64,000 nt of DNA from positions 12,447,961-12,511,960 of the forward strand of contig NC_135561.1 of assembly GCF_964340395.1 (NCBI RefSeq), in the 5' to 3' direction. Of the stretch, positions 43,777 to 58,795 are shown piece by piece. Position 1 is the first letter of the stretch; each line of letters starts with the position of its first letter. Below the pieces are notes generated by a model. That model was given only the letters and a program-made list of their open reading frames with translations, was not told the DNA's origin and ran no database searches. The translations under genes were made by a program, and so were the position numbers. Source of the stretch: Glandiceps talaboti (taxonomy: Eukaryota > Hemichordata > Enteropneusta > Spengelidae).

Positions 43777-46356
43777 ACATATCTAATGAACACCAGTAGT
43801 CGTGACATTTGTATTATATAAGGCAAAACGAATTGTTTGATGACGTCATTCATGGGTATACCCAAAGATCTGCCCTATGATATCGGGAACCGAGGAAAAC
43901 GCACATGTATAAATCTGTCATTACCAAATGAGGTCGCATACCCATATTGATGCAGAAATCTACATATTGAAATAGTTTTATGTAAGTATTTCACATTTTC
44001 TTAAAAATATTACCCCACATTGACTCCTATCCCTAAAAAATATTAAGAAGTAGAACAAAATTATTATTATTCTTCCTACGACACAACAATGACACAGAAA
44101 ATTTTCAAATGTCACCCCTAGTTTTTTAAAATAGCTTCAGAGTCTAGCCCTAAATTTAACTTGAGTTTATCCTGCCCAGATGCATCTCTTTTGACGTGAC
44201 TGTGTTCTCAGAATGATGCTAGATTAAGGGATCTTCAAACCCAAAACATTATCGAGTCAACACCGCAGCTGACGTGAATACAAATAAAACGTCCCTCGTG
44301 TGTGAATATCGATTGAACTTACAAACACGTATGTACCTGCGACTGAAAGCCGCAACTCATCGCATCGTACTTAAAGATAGTTGAAAGGTTTTTGTTTCTT
44401 CTAAAATTGTAGCAACGTTTCGGTGGAATATGTAGAATAGCCCATTATGAAGTACCGTGAGTGTTATAGATTGACACCAATTTATACAGTTATGGCTTTT
44501 CTGTACTGTACTGTAATATATTAACTAACTATCGTTCCTTGCATAATGTGCCCATCGGTACATTTTTAAGTGCGTCACAAAGTCGAAGTGGGAATAATTT
44601 TATTTTGCTTTGAGGATCATATGTACGGGTTAACCTTGAGAGTCATTTATTGCCTAAGAGTATAAAATTGCCGTTATAAACAAGAACATCAAATGAACAC
44701 TAAATTTAAATTTACAACACCAGAAGTTACGTCCGTGTGTTGTTTATTTGTATCATTACTACCAACCCCAAGTGACTATACAATTTCAATTAGGCAGCAT
44801 GATGTTTTTTGTTTACATCTCACATAACGTTTTACAAATAACATAAAACAAAAGACAGGCAATGATAGCCCGCAAACATACAAAATGATACATTATAGCT
44901 CACTATGAAGACAAATCAGCTTAACTGTCGGATGAAACAAGAAAGATTCAAACACAAGACTTTATTTGTGTTCACAGTGAGATACAATGTAACATTTCAT
45001 ATTCGTGTGTGCTATCAGTACCTGTTTGTTTGTGTAAGTAGTAACAAAAAAAAAACCGATGTGTGAGATATAAAATAAATCTTGCCGCCTATACTCTGTA
45101 GTCACTCTATTTTGGTAGTAACTTCGTCCATGATATTTTGCACGCGTTTTGTTTCTGTATCACATGCTCGCGAACACAAATGCATACGTTTTGCTAAACA
45201 TGACAGTTTGATCCCAAAACTATAATACACGTACATCAATAATATAATTTGATAAAACAGACTTGATATTTTGAAGGATGGTGTAATCGGTAAAAGTAAT
45301 TTGATTATATTTCAATACCCAATCAATATATAATGATCAATATCTCGCTATCTATCTAGTCTACAACAAAATTACGATATATCAGAAATTCGGTTTGTTT
45401 TATCGTGACAGTAGTACTTGTGTCGATATTTCGTCACGGTGGGTCAGCTAACGCCATTTTGTGTATTCCCTTTACGAGGGAACATATGATCCTAAAAGCT
45501 GTTCTGGCCTTTAAAGTCATTTTTGTACTATTTTTATTGCAGAATTTTTTTTACAGCTATGTATAAATTGTACCCTTTGGATCCAAATGTAGATTTTCTT
45601 TTCTTTTATGGATATGTTTATGGTGGGTGGTTTTTTTTGTAATTTGTGTGTTTCATGCCGGGCATGCGCAGTACGTCGTGTAAGACTTCTCTCAGATATG
45701 TTAATACTACTGCTTTCTATGCAGCACGTCAACTTATTCTGATTAATTGCGTATGTCACTTATCCCTCTTCCCGCTTTCATCACAATTAACGGACGGCTA
45801 TATCACAAACAATTCATTTTACTTACTAATCACATACCCCGTCGGTTTTTTTCCCTGAAAACAGGAACTGAGTGTGCAATAGTTATAAATCGTACGAGTA
45901 CACGTAAAGTAAAATCCATGGACAAATACGTATATGGCGAAAATGAACATTTCTGATGAATTGCCCACTATAGTATAAGCTTACAGTCATTTATATTGTT
46001 ATGGCTTACTAAATCATTATTATTATTATTATCTACAGATAAAAAATGTGTACAATTAAATAAAAATAATGATGATGTATTAGATTTTTTTTTACATTTG
46101 TAACAGCACGAAGGTTTTTTATGTGGAACAGACAAACGACTTTGATCACGGTCGTAATTATGCTAAGTCGTGATCATGGTTGGCATTATTGCTTTAGTTG
46201 TTTGAAGCGAGTGGCTATATGTTGCATCGTACGCACTTGAGGCAGACATACTCGTATAGCCAAGGATGTATGGTTGAAAGTACATATCCTTAAGAAATAT
46301 GCCCTATGCCCCTGAATGTGTCGTAACAATTACACAATAGCTGGGCATGTGAAAAC
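43777..46356. other. Non-coding stretch, nothing recognised
   Basis: No gene, repeat array or RNA signature was recognised beyond short AT-rich tracts and a short ATT repeat near 46017. Confidence 0.45.
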
Positions 46357-46790
<434 letters not shown>

Positions 46791-47637
46791 TTGTCCTTGC
46801 TGTTGAACTACTATTCACTTGGACGATATCTACGTCATGTGCAGTCACAGACACCAATTTTGAGTCTCTCGAGTGCTAAGCTCAATTGGCATTGTAAACA
46901 ATATACATGCCAGCTATTACACTGCGCTTCTTACGTCAAACACACCGGCTTAAATCATTAGAGATCTTAAAAAGCATCGGCGTTTCCTTTCCATCGTTGC
47001 AACGTAGATTAAAGTCGACAACAAATATGAAAACATCCACTTTAGTCGTTCACTAGTACCTTGATATCGCCTCGGAGTAAACTTTCCCTTCTTCCTGTCA
47101 CGTTCATCTTGTGTACTATGTAAAACAAGAACTGCGGTGGAACAGTTCTGGGGATTTAAGCCGCCTTCCCTGCTTGACTGAGCATTTCATGAAAATTATT
47201 AATCTTATACTCGGCGATTTCTATATATAAATACTAATTAGAATTAACTGACGTAAAGGCATTGTCCATATACCGTTGTTTGTCATGTATGTATGTATGT
47301 ATGTATGTAAACAAGTATGACCATCCCACGCTGTTGAGTTCTCCTTGATTATTACCTGGTTATCGGCATCGAAAACACCGGCGAACAATATTGCAAAGAT
47401 TTTGTCCAGTGCTGTCGTATACATAAATACGTTGTTTTCCTTTAAAAACGATTCAAAGGTCGATGGAGGATTTATATTCCAAAAACATATTATCTTATCT
47501 TACTTATACTAAATCATAGACCCTCCACTGTGATTAAATGCATTGATATACTCAAAGTGCAGATTAACACAATTAGGGGGGCGTATAAGTGGGGGTGGCG
47601 ATTGTAAAGAGATATAGACCCGTGTGTAGATGAATAC

Positions 47638-48376
47638 ATACAATGAAAATCGTGAAACCTGAAACAAGACGTTGCCTTGCTGAACAAAACTACTAACTTT
47701 GCTACATTTTATCGCCGGGTGCCTAGTTCCTATACAGTATCGTTACAATTTACACCTCCACTTACAGTATAGTCAAAGTCATTACATACTCTGGAATCGA
47801 AGTCCTGAAACTCATCCACCAGTACTGTGACAGTCACCCACACAGTCATTAATATCATGTCTTTGTTAAAATCAATCACACAATTCTAACCGATAACACA
47901 GTCACTCATAAAGTTAGTGTTTATTGGGACAGTTATGTAATGTCCAAATATGGTATATTTGTCAGCTCAGGATGCTACTTATACACTGCTTACGTCACTG
48001 TAGCAGTTGGGGTTCACTGATTGGATAAACACCTTTTTGTGCTGATTGAGGGACCTTTGACCAGACGGGGTTTAGTTAGAAACCGCGTTGGCACCCAGAC
48101 TATCCAGACGTTCAGTCTGATATTCTTATATTTGAGACAGTCAATTGACTAAAATGTAACATTTGGACTTCACTTCTTGTCATGCCAGACGATAACATGA
48201 GGCAATATTAATTAGATTGTTTGTCGTGCCAGACGACAAGATTTAGCAATGGCCGACAAGATTTAGCAATGGCGCTGAGATATTTGTCTGTCCAGAAGAT
48301 CAAATGTAGCAATGTTGGTAAGATATTTGTCGAACCAGAGGACGTTTTGTTTCAGGTTTCCTGATTTTCGTTGTAA
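47638..48376. mobile_element. Fold-back element, TTGCTACATTTTATC family, with nested insertion
   Basis: The left terminus TACAATGAAAATCGTGAAAC, then CTGAAACAAGACGT, is mirrored at the right by GACGTTTTGTTTCAGG, then TGATTTTCGTTGTA. Internal motifs occur in both orientations (TTGCTACATTTTATCG; AGACGACAAGATTTAGCAAT). A copy of the short element seen at 5267-5341 lies inside (47726-48105). Confidence 0.75.
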
Positions 48377-49235
48377 GTTTTGTAATTTTTTTGTGTTGAC
48401 TATTAAAACTTGTTAGGTCATATAACGAGAGATCACAGGACATTGACATAAACACGTGGGATAGTGGTATGTAAATGCGACAATTATTTTAACGAGGCAA
48501 CTACAGAAGAGTTCTGAGTGGGTTATTATCGAAAACAAGAAGTAGCTACTGACCACACATCAATTTTTAACCCTTACCCCCAACCCCCGCCCATCACCAT
48601 CACCACCACCATAGCCCAATATTGATTGCAGTGCCTTATAGCTGTTTCAGTTGTTTTGTTAACGGGACAAAACAAGCACGTAATAGGTTCTCCGATAATC
48701 TTTAGGATGTGCCTCAGGGACCAATCCCCCCCCCCCCAAAAAAAAGTTCTTAAACTATGTCCAAACTTTGCCATTTCAAGCTTGTCCATGATTCGTTTCA
48801 ACTAATATATGTCCTAGAAACATAGGTGTTTACCATCTTGCCTTCGAGGAATTCTTTTATGTAATCTTTTGATCTTTTGATCTTTAATCTGTTACTAAGG
48901 GACCGGACAGAATTTACGGCAGAGGGGGGGCCTGGGGAGAAATTGGGGGGGCCATGAAAAAAATGGGAGGCTTGAAGGGGGGGCCATGAAAATTCTCATG
49001 GTTTGAAAGGGGGGGGGGCCGCGAAATATTTTGTCATTGAAAAAAATTAATATGTTAGAAAATTTAGCATTGCATGAGATAGCACTTGATATCGCCTTTA
49101 ATTGAATGTCTACACTTTCATTTATGTATTAAAATGAATGTGTGTACGTTTGTATGTACCTATTTAGTGAAGCATAAAAACACTACTCAAGATTAATTTG
49201 ATACACCCTGCATTACTCTTATATACTCCAAGTTG

Positions 49236-49236
<1 letters not shown>

Positions 49237-49310
<74 letters not shown>

Positions 49311-49345
49311 ACACACACACATATGTATACATACATACATACATT
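49237..49345. repeat. (CA)n microsatellite within the transposon
   Basis: A CA tract of about 82 bp is followed by ATAC units. Confidence 0.95.
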
Positions 49346-49386
49346 TTAGTACTGTGGAAACAGGTTCAGTGTGTAATTACCATCAA

Positions 49387-49388
<2 letters not shown>

Positions 49389-49431
<43 letters not shown>
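49389..49431. repeat. (TA)n microsatellite within the transposon
   Basis: About 21 TA units. Confidence 0.95.
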
Positions 49432-49433
<2 letters not shown>

Positions 49434-49477
49434 CGTAGGACCTGATTTAGATAGGTGTTTTATTTCTTTCCTTGACA

Positions 49478-49864
49478 CTATTCTTGAGTTTCACTCTCAG
49501 ACTCACTAGAGTCTGAAGATGTGAGGCAAGACTTGTCTTTCTTTCTATCTAAAACCAGTGAAATTAAACTATTTCCCTCCTCAGCATCATCAAATGCATC
49601 TATCTGTACTAAATATTGTAAAGCATTTAGATGTCTGCGTGGTGTTAAGTGTTTTTTCATCAGTGACTTTGCACTAACTTTGGTAGTTGCCTTCTGGCCG
49701 TATATGATCACTGTACAGTGTATTGAATACAATTCTGAATTTGCTGTCTTCATCATGAAGTCACAAATGCCTGACACTATAGGTTTAAATATGTATGGTT
49801 TTGGAACTGAAAGCATATTGATTACATCTAAGTATTCCACAACATTCTGAATTTCTTTGCACTT
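49478..49864 (-). pseudogene. ORF inside the 1.74-kb transposon, function unknown
   Basis: About 128 codons are open on the minus strand without an ATG near the 5' end. The frame could be entered through the acceptor-like AAAGAAATTCAG at about 49856. The protein reads VEYLDVINMLSVPKPYIFK and, later, LTPRRHLNALQYLVQIDAFD, and ends in an acidic Ser/Glu tail (SSDSSESESETQE) before a stop. It looks like a real protein C-terminus, not low-complexity noise, and may be a captured gene fragment or the last exon of an element-encoded protein. I do not recognise the family. Confidence 0.35.
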
Positions 49865-50638
49865 TCATGAAGTCACAAATGTCTTACATTTACATGTGTA
49901 TTGGTAATGCATTTGGTGTAGGAAAGTGAAAGCTATATTTGTCAGACCTCAGTGTGCATAAAATCCTTAGTTTGCTAGCACTTCATGACATCACAAATGT
50001 CTGACATTAGATAGTTATTGTGTTATGAGTATAAATAGATATTTGAATACACTATGTAGGTGATGTGATGTCCTTAGATACTCCCCACAAATGTCCCCAC
50101 TACAGTTTTTCACAAATCACGCATGTGAATGTGTGTTTACTCTGTGTCTGTGTTTCTGTGTATGTATCAGTGAATGACAGTTAAAACCACCACATCAAAT
50201 GCCTAGGTATTAAGTGATGACTACTTATGGTGTCTAGTTGGGAAATAAACAAGATTATACCACATGTGTATGATTACATGTATGGTCAAAATGTTTTATT
50301 TTGTTTTGTTTTCTAAAAAACTTCCTCTACAACTACTATTAAAGTTGTTTGGGCTGAAATAGTAACATAATAGTAGTACCAAAAGAAATATTACAGTTGT
50401 GCTACAGTAACAAAAAAATTTGTACTCTTTTTAGTTATTGTAGGGGGCAGGATATTGCGCACTTTTTTTCTTTTTTTTCCTTTTTTTTGGGGGGGGGGGC
50501 ATGAAATTTTTATACTTTTGAAAGGGGGGGGCTGTGAAATTTTGGTCACAGTGGATGGGGGGGCCAGGAAAAAAAACAAGTCAGAGATAATTTCTCCCCA
50601 GGCCCCCCCCCCTGCCGTAAATTCTGTCCGGTCCCTAA

Positions 50639-51223
50639 ATTTCCATGAGGGCTAATAAGAAAATTGTGTGGTTCCGATTACACTCAATTTTAGAAAAGGT
50701 GGTAGGTAGATTTGTTATTTCATATTATTGAAGTCTTAGAGTTAATAACATTGTATTCGGCTGGCTGACCCCTGATTTTTTTCTTCATTCTAACTGGGGA
50801 TGGGTTCTTAAACAAGGGAACATAACAAATGAAAGATTTTTTATTGAAGAGGCCCACATTCTGTATACAAAATAGAGATATATGTAAAGGTACACGAAAC
50901 AAAAGCTATAAAGATATAGGTAGTTACAGCTCGGTTTTTGAACATTTAAAACCAGAAATATCAGTCCTCGAACATACTAACCATTTCACTTGGCGCACTA
51001 TATGCACGTCAATTTTATATTTGCAATATGGCATTGTTCCTCGATCTTTACCATTATGTGTTAAGGATTTGCCTCTATTAGTAAGATGGGGACCATGAAA
51101 TAAATTTTACGACAACATAGTATGTGTAGTAATTTGTAGGGAAAGTTCAATCAATGAATACTGATAGATGCGAGAATTAGTCACTTTCCAACACAGAATT
51201 TAAATGTGTCTGTGTCTGTCTGT
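50639..51223. other. Non-coding flank of the transposon
   Basis: A 90-codon plus-strand ORF (50829-51098) is followed by AAATAAA, but it matches nothing I know and has no clear acceptor. It is not annotated as a gene. Confidence 0.4.
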
Positions 51224-51296
51224 GTATGTATGTATGTATGTATGTATGTATGTATGTATGTATGTATGTATGTATGTATGTATGTATGTATGTATG
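51224..51296. repeat. (TATG)n microsatellite
   Basis: About 18 GTAT units. Confidence 0.95.
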
Positions 51297-51784
51297 CTTA
51301 CGATAACGTCAGCCTGACGTATGATAAATGACTTTAATTTGGACTTCTAGATAAAAATCCTAGTACCTCCAGATTTTCCCTCGGTTTGTTAATTTTGAGA
51401 GGATTGTAATTTTTAGGGTATATTCTCTCTATTGTGTATTATCCAACGATCATTAACTCCATGAATTTTACTTTATTGCCTCTATTTCACACCTAATGTG
51501 ATGAACAAGTCGGTCTGATTTAGGTGTCCTTGTGTGTTGTCACGTCGTTACACACAGACGTCGGGGAAAAACAATCAGCAGATTGAATATATTCCAATAA
51601 GGTGTCGAACCATCAATGTGTTTTACGATGCCATCCATCATAACGTCATTAAGTCTACAGCTCTATCGATATCTCATAGATAGCTATCTAATGTCACAAC
51701 TAATAGATTCACTGAAAAGGAAGCGTTCAAATCTATGTGGGGGGGGGGCTGTGTTTAGTGTTCAGGCAGATTATCTCACTGAAG

Positions 51785-51832
51785 TTTATTAACGTCCAAC
51801 ACTCGATTTTATTAACGTCCAACACTCGATTT
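51785..51832. repeat. 22-bp direct duplication
   Basis: TTAACGTCCAACACTCGATT occurs twice in tandem, so this is a recent small duplication. Confidence 0.85.
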
Positions 51833-52009
51833 CCGCGCAAGAATCAAATGCTCGACATCCTTTTCGATAGTGAAACTTTCAAGTTACAAGGCATCGTTAG
51901 AACCATAGCAGAGTGTTTGTACCGTTAAGAATTGAACTAACTGACATCTACAAATTAATTGTAATGCCAGGTTGAATTACATATATATTATGTTTGGATT
52001 TATGTTTGG

Positions 52010-52276
52010 ACATACATACATACATACATACATACATACATACATACATACATACATACATACATACATACATACATACATACATGCATGCATACATACA
52101 TGCATGCATGCATGCATGCATGCATGCATGCATACATACATACATACATACATACATACATACATACATACATACATACATACATACATACATACATACA
52201 TAAATCCATCCATCCACACATACATACATACATACATACATACATACATACATACATACATACATACATACACACA
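52010..52276. repeat. (ACAT)n array with GCAT and ATCC blocks
   Basis: ACAT units surround a GCAT block (about 52084-52132) and a short ATCC block (52203-52214), with the 4-nt phase kept. Confidence 0.97.
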
Positions 52277-52296
52277 TTCTGATTGTTACAACAAAT

Positions 52297-52301
<5 letters not shown>

Positions 52302-52378
<77 letters not shown>
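52302..52378. repeat. (TA)n microsatellite
   Basis: About 38 TA units. Confidence 0.97.
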
Positions 52379-52382
<4 letters not shown>

Positions 52383-52530
52383 TCAACATCTCCTGACGAG
52401 TGATTTACTCACGAAACAGGCTTGTAGAGACGAAAAACCCGACTTGATTTTCTTCTACCCTCAACATATACTCCGCTCTGCGTGCAGACGTATCGAGCAC
52501 TGTACTACGGACAAATCTTACCACTGACTT

Positions 52531-52641
<111 letters not shown>

Positions 52642-53234
52642 CCGTTTACACTATATATTCAAATCATAGTGCTTGAAAAGTGCACTAAATGTAGGCGTGA
52701 AATTAAGCCGTTATTTGTTCTCTTTCATCTCTGTTATACCATTTTACTATATTTGAATGTCAATTAATACCTTGTATTGTGTAATCATGGAAATGAAAAA
52801 AAAAAAAGCATTACAGCACCAGCACCAGCATCGACTGTTAAACCGATTTCGGTGCCAAATTGAAGCTGTTAATTGAGATTTCTGACCAAAAAAATCTCTT
52901 AGGAATTAACGTGTTTAAGTAAAATGTAGCGCAAAAAAGCAGAGAGCACATCAGTAAAGTCCCATCGGAATTGTTGAGATTTGAAAAGCGTGTTACGAAA
53001 ATGAATGTCTGAAATCATTGAAATTGTCTACATAGCTACAGGGGTTGCAATCTTGAAAATGCTGTGTTGACGCATTGCGTGCATAGCCAATTGTGTTGAA
53101 TTGTATGCAATATACATGTACGTATACGTAAATCACGTTCCTTGTTCGGTATCTAAACTAGTCCTTAAATTTATTATTCAACTTTACTTCTAAAAAAAGA
53201 CACACTTCAGTACCAAAATGTAGAGTTTTTTGTA

Positions 53235-53705
53235 CAATGAAAATTAAGTCACCTGAAACACAAAATTCCTCCTATCATTGCTACATTTTAGTTATCTGAC
53301 TCAGACATAATGTTACTAACATAGTTACATTTCATCACCTATTTTATTTTTAGTAACATTTCTATGATTCATTGTCCCATCCCCAGGTTTTTTTTTACTA
53401 TCATTACTACATATACATTGCTTAGCTGAAAAAAAAATGTTGTCTCTATAAACATTGCTTGCTACATCTTCTGTGAGACAAATAACATCTTGGCAGACTG
53501 GCGCCAAATCATTCACATGCGGGTAATCTGGTAACTTAGATAACAGTGTCCCTTACATAAAGTGTATCAATTTTCGCGTTTTTTTTGTAGAGTCATGCGA
53601 TGAAATGTAGCAACGTTAATAAGGTTTTTCTCCAGTCAGGCGACAGATTGCAACAAAGTTTGTATTATTTGTTCAGAGCCAGGCAACGCTACTTTCAGGT
53701 GACAC
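53235..53705. mobile_element. Fold-back element, TTGCTACATTTTATC family
   Basis: The left end is TACAATGAAAATTAAGTCAC then CTGAAACACAAAATTCC. The right end carries GCAACGCTACTTTCAGGTGAC. Internal motifs are in both orientations (CATTGCTACATTTTAGTTAT; GCGATGAAATGTAGCAACG). Confidence 0.6.
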
Positions 53706-53777
53706 GGTATGTATTTATGATTCAAGAGCAGCAACAGTGTATAGTTGTTGAGTGCCTCTACATGTTCTATACTTCGT

Positions 53778-54056
53778 GTGCGTGCGTGCGTGCGTGCGTG
53801 CGTACGTACGTACGTACGTACGTACGTACGTACGTACGTACGTACGTACATACATACATACATACATACATACATACATACATACATACATACATACATA
53901 CATACATACATACATACATACAGACAGACAGACAGACAGACAGACAGGCAGACACACACACACACATACATACATACATACATACATACATACATACATA
54001 CATACATACATACATACATACATACATACATACATACATACATAAACACATACATA
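53778..54056. repeat. Compound array GCGT-ACGT-ACAT-AGAC-ACAT
   Basis: GTGC/GCGT to about 53800, then about 12 CpG-containing ACGT units (53801-53847), ACAT (to 53920), AGAC (to 53949), CA, then ACAT again to 54042. Confidence 0.97.
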
Positions 54057-54438
54057 CAGTATATATTAAACTTTATGCTATCGATACAATGTATTATTGT
54101 TAACTTATGTATATGTTGCCAATCTTGTCTTTAATGTAGATATTTCATATCATATTGCTTTCTTTGACATTGTGATATATATACATGTACATTGTTCAAA
54201 TACCCTGTTAAAATATTTATATAAAGTTCCATTACCACAACAGTACGATGATAATATTTTGATGTTATGTTTATACTAGGAACTCTGACGTAACGTTATA
54301 TATTTTGTTATAGGTATATGCATGTATTTGTATTATACTATCGACATAATACTCTGTGGTGTTAGACTTGTGGACATGCAGGCTCGTACAGGCTCGTACG
54401 CGAATGTTTTTTATTTAAAATCTGCGTGTCTTGCAAAA

Positions 54439-55040
<602 letters not shown>

Positions 55041-55315
55041 GTGTGTGTGTGTGTGTCATTTGTTGATGCCGCAAAATAGGTATATATGTGTATTTGCAAA
55101 TTGATAAGACAACAATAAATTACATTTTCTGTGCAATGAGTAACTAGTAACATATCCCAGCATTGACGTATCACTATAACATGATTATATCTGTCACAAA
55201 ATGTATTCAGGTACCAATATTTTCTTTACTTACTGTGCTCTTATTCAAGATATAGAACTCTTGACATTCATCCATGCATAAACCGAGCTGACTATAATAG
55301 TTCATATCACGTTTA

Positions 55316-55657
55316 GGCCAAAAAATATATCTGGTTCTGGTCAGCGCGCGCGTGCCCTGAATACCCTCGCGTCGATCTTTTTTTCCGATAATTTTTGCTT
55401 TCCCGTTCCTTATTTATTCCTGATATCAGAACAAACAGCTGAAATCTACCCTACATGCCAAGACTGCTTAAATACAAAGCCTAAACTGCTTCGAAGAAAA
55501 AGTTTTTCAAGAGATAAATATGATAGAACTGAGTATGTAAAGTGTCAAAAAAATGTGTCTTTACTTATGTGCAAACAAAAATTAGGAAAAAAAAAATTCG
55601 CGTCGTCGCACCACTTTAGAAAGTTTACCCTGACCAGAACCAGATATTTTTTTGGCC
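55316..55657. mobile_element. Harbinger-type MITE, 342 bp, with TTA duplication
   Basis: The left end GGCCAAAAAATATATCTGG, then TTCTGGTCAG, is mirrored by CTGACCAGAACCAGA, then TATTTTTTTGGCC. TTA occurs directly outside both ends (55313-55315, 55658-55660). Ends starting GGC with a TWA duplication fit PIF/Harbinger. No coding capacity. Confidence 0.82.
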
Positions 55658-55757
55658 TTATCTCCAGTAATAACATTAATGCCGCCATTGTGATACTTTT
55701 GTTGTTTCAATTAAGATGAATCACTTCATTCTATTTTCACTTTGCAATCGAAAATAT

Positions 55758-55962
<205 letters not shown>

Positions 55963-57656
55963 CAACTGCATTCTAGTCGTTGCGTCGTTAGCAATATGAA
56001 CTCAAAAACTTGCAGTAATGAACTGAACATGCCAGTTTAAATATATTAGAGATGCTGAGAAAATATTTGACACAAAAGAACGAGTTTTGATTGTGTCGCT
56101 TTAGTAAGCCATGGGGCTCCAGCATGTTCTATTTTGAACATATTCCCCTTCGCGCTTCATCCATACATTACTTGAATATGATGAACAATTACTGTCTACT
56201 ATCCATTCCATTATCTATCTATCTATCATTACATAGTCATTCATCGTGACTGATCTATGCAATACTCCCCCATTGTCTCTTAGTTCAAATGCGACATATA
56301 AAAGTCATCACCATGGCAACAAATCTTGTCAAAGTTTCAATTATCCCTACACTGTTTTATATATATATTATATATATATATACTGCAAGGTCTCTTTGGC
56401 GCGTCGGGGTCCTACAGTCTACGATATATCGTGCATTTAAAAGGTTGAAAAATCGACAAGCGAAATAATTTTCCTTCTGATGGGAAAGCTCAGATTCGAG
56501 CTAAAACAGTGAAACTGTATCCTTTATAAATGTTTGGTGTAGTTAATTCTTAAAGGAAACGGGCTGAGATTGTACATTTTTTTGTGAGTATTTCATGCGG
56601 CATATATTAAGGATACTCATAGTATTCTACGTACTGAAGTGCACTTAGCCATCACTTGGAATTGCCTGAAGTCAAACGTGGCATTAAGATAACGCTTATG
56701 AACAATACGATGACGTAATTCTTTAAGCGAACAAAAGAATATGGGGATATACCTACTATGCAATCTGTTCTAACAATAAGTATTTGAGAAAAGAACTGTA
56801 ATGTTATAGACGCTATGTATCCACAGTAACATTATAGTTGAACAGTTTAAGCAAGGTTTTATATATTCTTGAAATAAAAATTCTTTATAGACATCTTCAG
56901 TATTGCGAAAGCAGTTCACTATGTTTTAATTAGAAGATTGATCAGTAAGATTGTTGTTTAACAAAATTGTACAACTGTTTTTTTTTACTAGGGAAGAGAA
57001 ACATTGTGTGGAAAATGTTGGGTCAGTCGATTGTGAAAATATCGCACAATAAAGATTGAACACCTACCAGAAAATAAATTATTGCTGCATTTGCATCATT
57101 ATTATTATTAATATTTAAATTAATCAGAAGAAGTCCATTTTTAACGATTTAGATTTGCACAAGCTGTAATTGAGGTACTATTTTCTCGATTTGACAACCA
57201 ACAAATATATTAAAAATACCAATAATCAGACAAAGTATATGTCAATTATAGGTATATTTTTTTTCTACAGTATTATAGTAATCATGATTCATCCAGACTC
57301 TGATGTTTTTGGGGTTCGGATCTAAAAAATAAATTTGACTGGATAATTATGGTATCATACAAAGTGTATTGATACATACAATATGCTTAACCATATGTGA
57401 TTCAATACAGAGTAAGGTGTACAATATTATGAGCATATATCTATATCTAACAAAACAGGTTTTTAAAAAACGTTCCAGTTGCAGCTATTAAAGCTAGATT
57501 TGAACAGACTCCTCAAGTCATGTTACACATTCGGTGCATAAGACGTAATAGGATCTATTCATTGAAATAGTGGGAGACATCAAGTATACACCTGTTCCCC
57601 TCCCCTGTATACTAATAGTGACCACACCCTATTCATAGACGGGATGTCAAGTTGAA

Positions 57657-57746
<90 letters not shown>

Positions 57747-58650
57747 ATTATTGTGCGATCGATTTTCATTTTACTGATATAAATTTATAACAAAGACTTC
57801 TGGTAAATTTAATCTCATACTGGATATTCAATATTAAAAAAAATAAAAATAGCCTCCGTGCTGCAATAAATTTTATATTGCAAATGTTCAGGATTTATTG
57901 CGGCGACTTTGCGTTTATATCTCTGTCGATGTTTCCCCACTCTTTTACCATTTTCATTGTACAAATGCACTATGCGGCGTCTTTCATAATAGAAAGATCA
58001 TTACTGTAACAGTATCGCTAGATCATATTTTCATTGCACGTTAATGGTTTCTGTCACTTTTATGTTAGTGAACTATATATGGACGGAACATTTGAGACTA
58101 AAAAAGCACAACTGTACCTACCTGCAAATGTAGCGACTAAACTGCTCTTGTGTGTGAACTGTTATACTGGAAATCAAAAGACGAATGCATCATCATTACG
58201 CGTTTTGTATCGAATACTTTCTTCGGAACGGAGCGAGGTACACGTCAGTTGGACAGCTGCAGCTCAGCGTGCTCTGTTGATATTGACTCTTGTTCGTTTC
58301 CCGGCTTACCTGTCGCTCTCTCACAAACAACACCGGAAATGGGCATATGAGCTGTGCCGGTGACGTCAGCCTGTCAAGTAGAACATCCTTGCTTACGTAC
58401 AAGGTGTCCAACTGACTACTTCACTTCGTGAACGTTTATTCCTCTCGACTGTGATCTTCAAGACTTGAAAACTGAACGCAACGTCAAAATACAGTCTTTA
58501 TACCTCGCCCGATGAAGTACTTTCGCTGTCATCATATAAAGCAATTTTCTGTTGCCATAGAAACACTCACACATATATTTCCGTTAATAGGATAATATCT
58601 GTATACAATCAACATTATCACGTTTACGACGACCATCCTTCCCCGTCTCG
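55963..58650. other. Non-coding stretch, no gene recognised
   Basis: Contains dispersed repeats shared with 42690-42860 (at 56600-56770) and with 40108-40370 (at 57187-57490), plus a TA microsatellite. The 58034-58363 ORF has no family match. Confidence 0.45.
57658..57742. repeat. (TA)n microsatellite
   Basis: About 41 TA units. Confidence 0.97.
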
Positions 58651-58665
58651 GTAGCATCGTCGTCG

Positions 58666-58720
<55 letters not shown>

Positions 58721-58795
58721 TATCATCATCACCACCACCACCACCACCACCACCACGATCACCATCATCATCACCACCACCACCACCGCCATTAC

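Larger units (their letters stand above)
48899..50635. mobile_element. DNA transposon, 1.74 kb, PIF/Harbinger-like by its ends
   Basis: The ends are inverted repeats of about 47 bp beginning GGGACCGGACAGAATTTACG, identical for the first 24 bp, followed by G-rich subterminal repeats (GGGGGGGCCATGAAA type). Identical TAA trinucleotides flank it (48896-48898 and 50636-50638). A 3-bp TWA duplication with ends starting GGG fits PIF/Harbinger. No transposase is recognised, so it is probably non-autonomous. Inside lie a minus-strand ORF (49478-49864) and three CATGAAGTCACAAATG-like repeats. Confidence 0.75.

Noticed and set aside
50829-51098. 90-codon plus-strand ORF followed by AAATAAA
   Set aside because: No acceptor or family match. 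The AATAAA alone is common in this AT-rich DNA.
58034-58363. 109-codon plus-strand ORF
   Set aside because: No recognised motif, and it is not supported by neighbouring splice sites.
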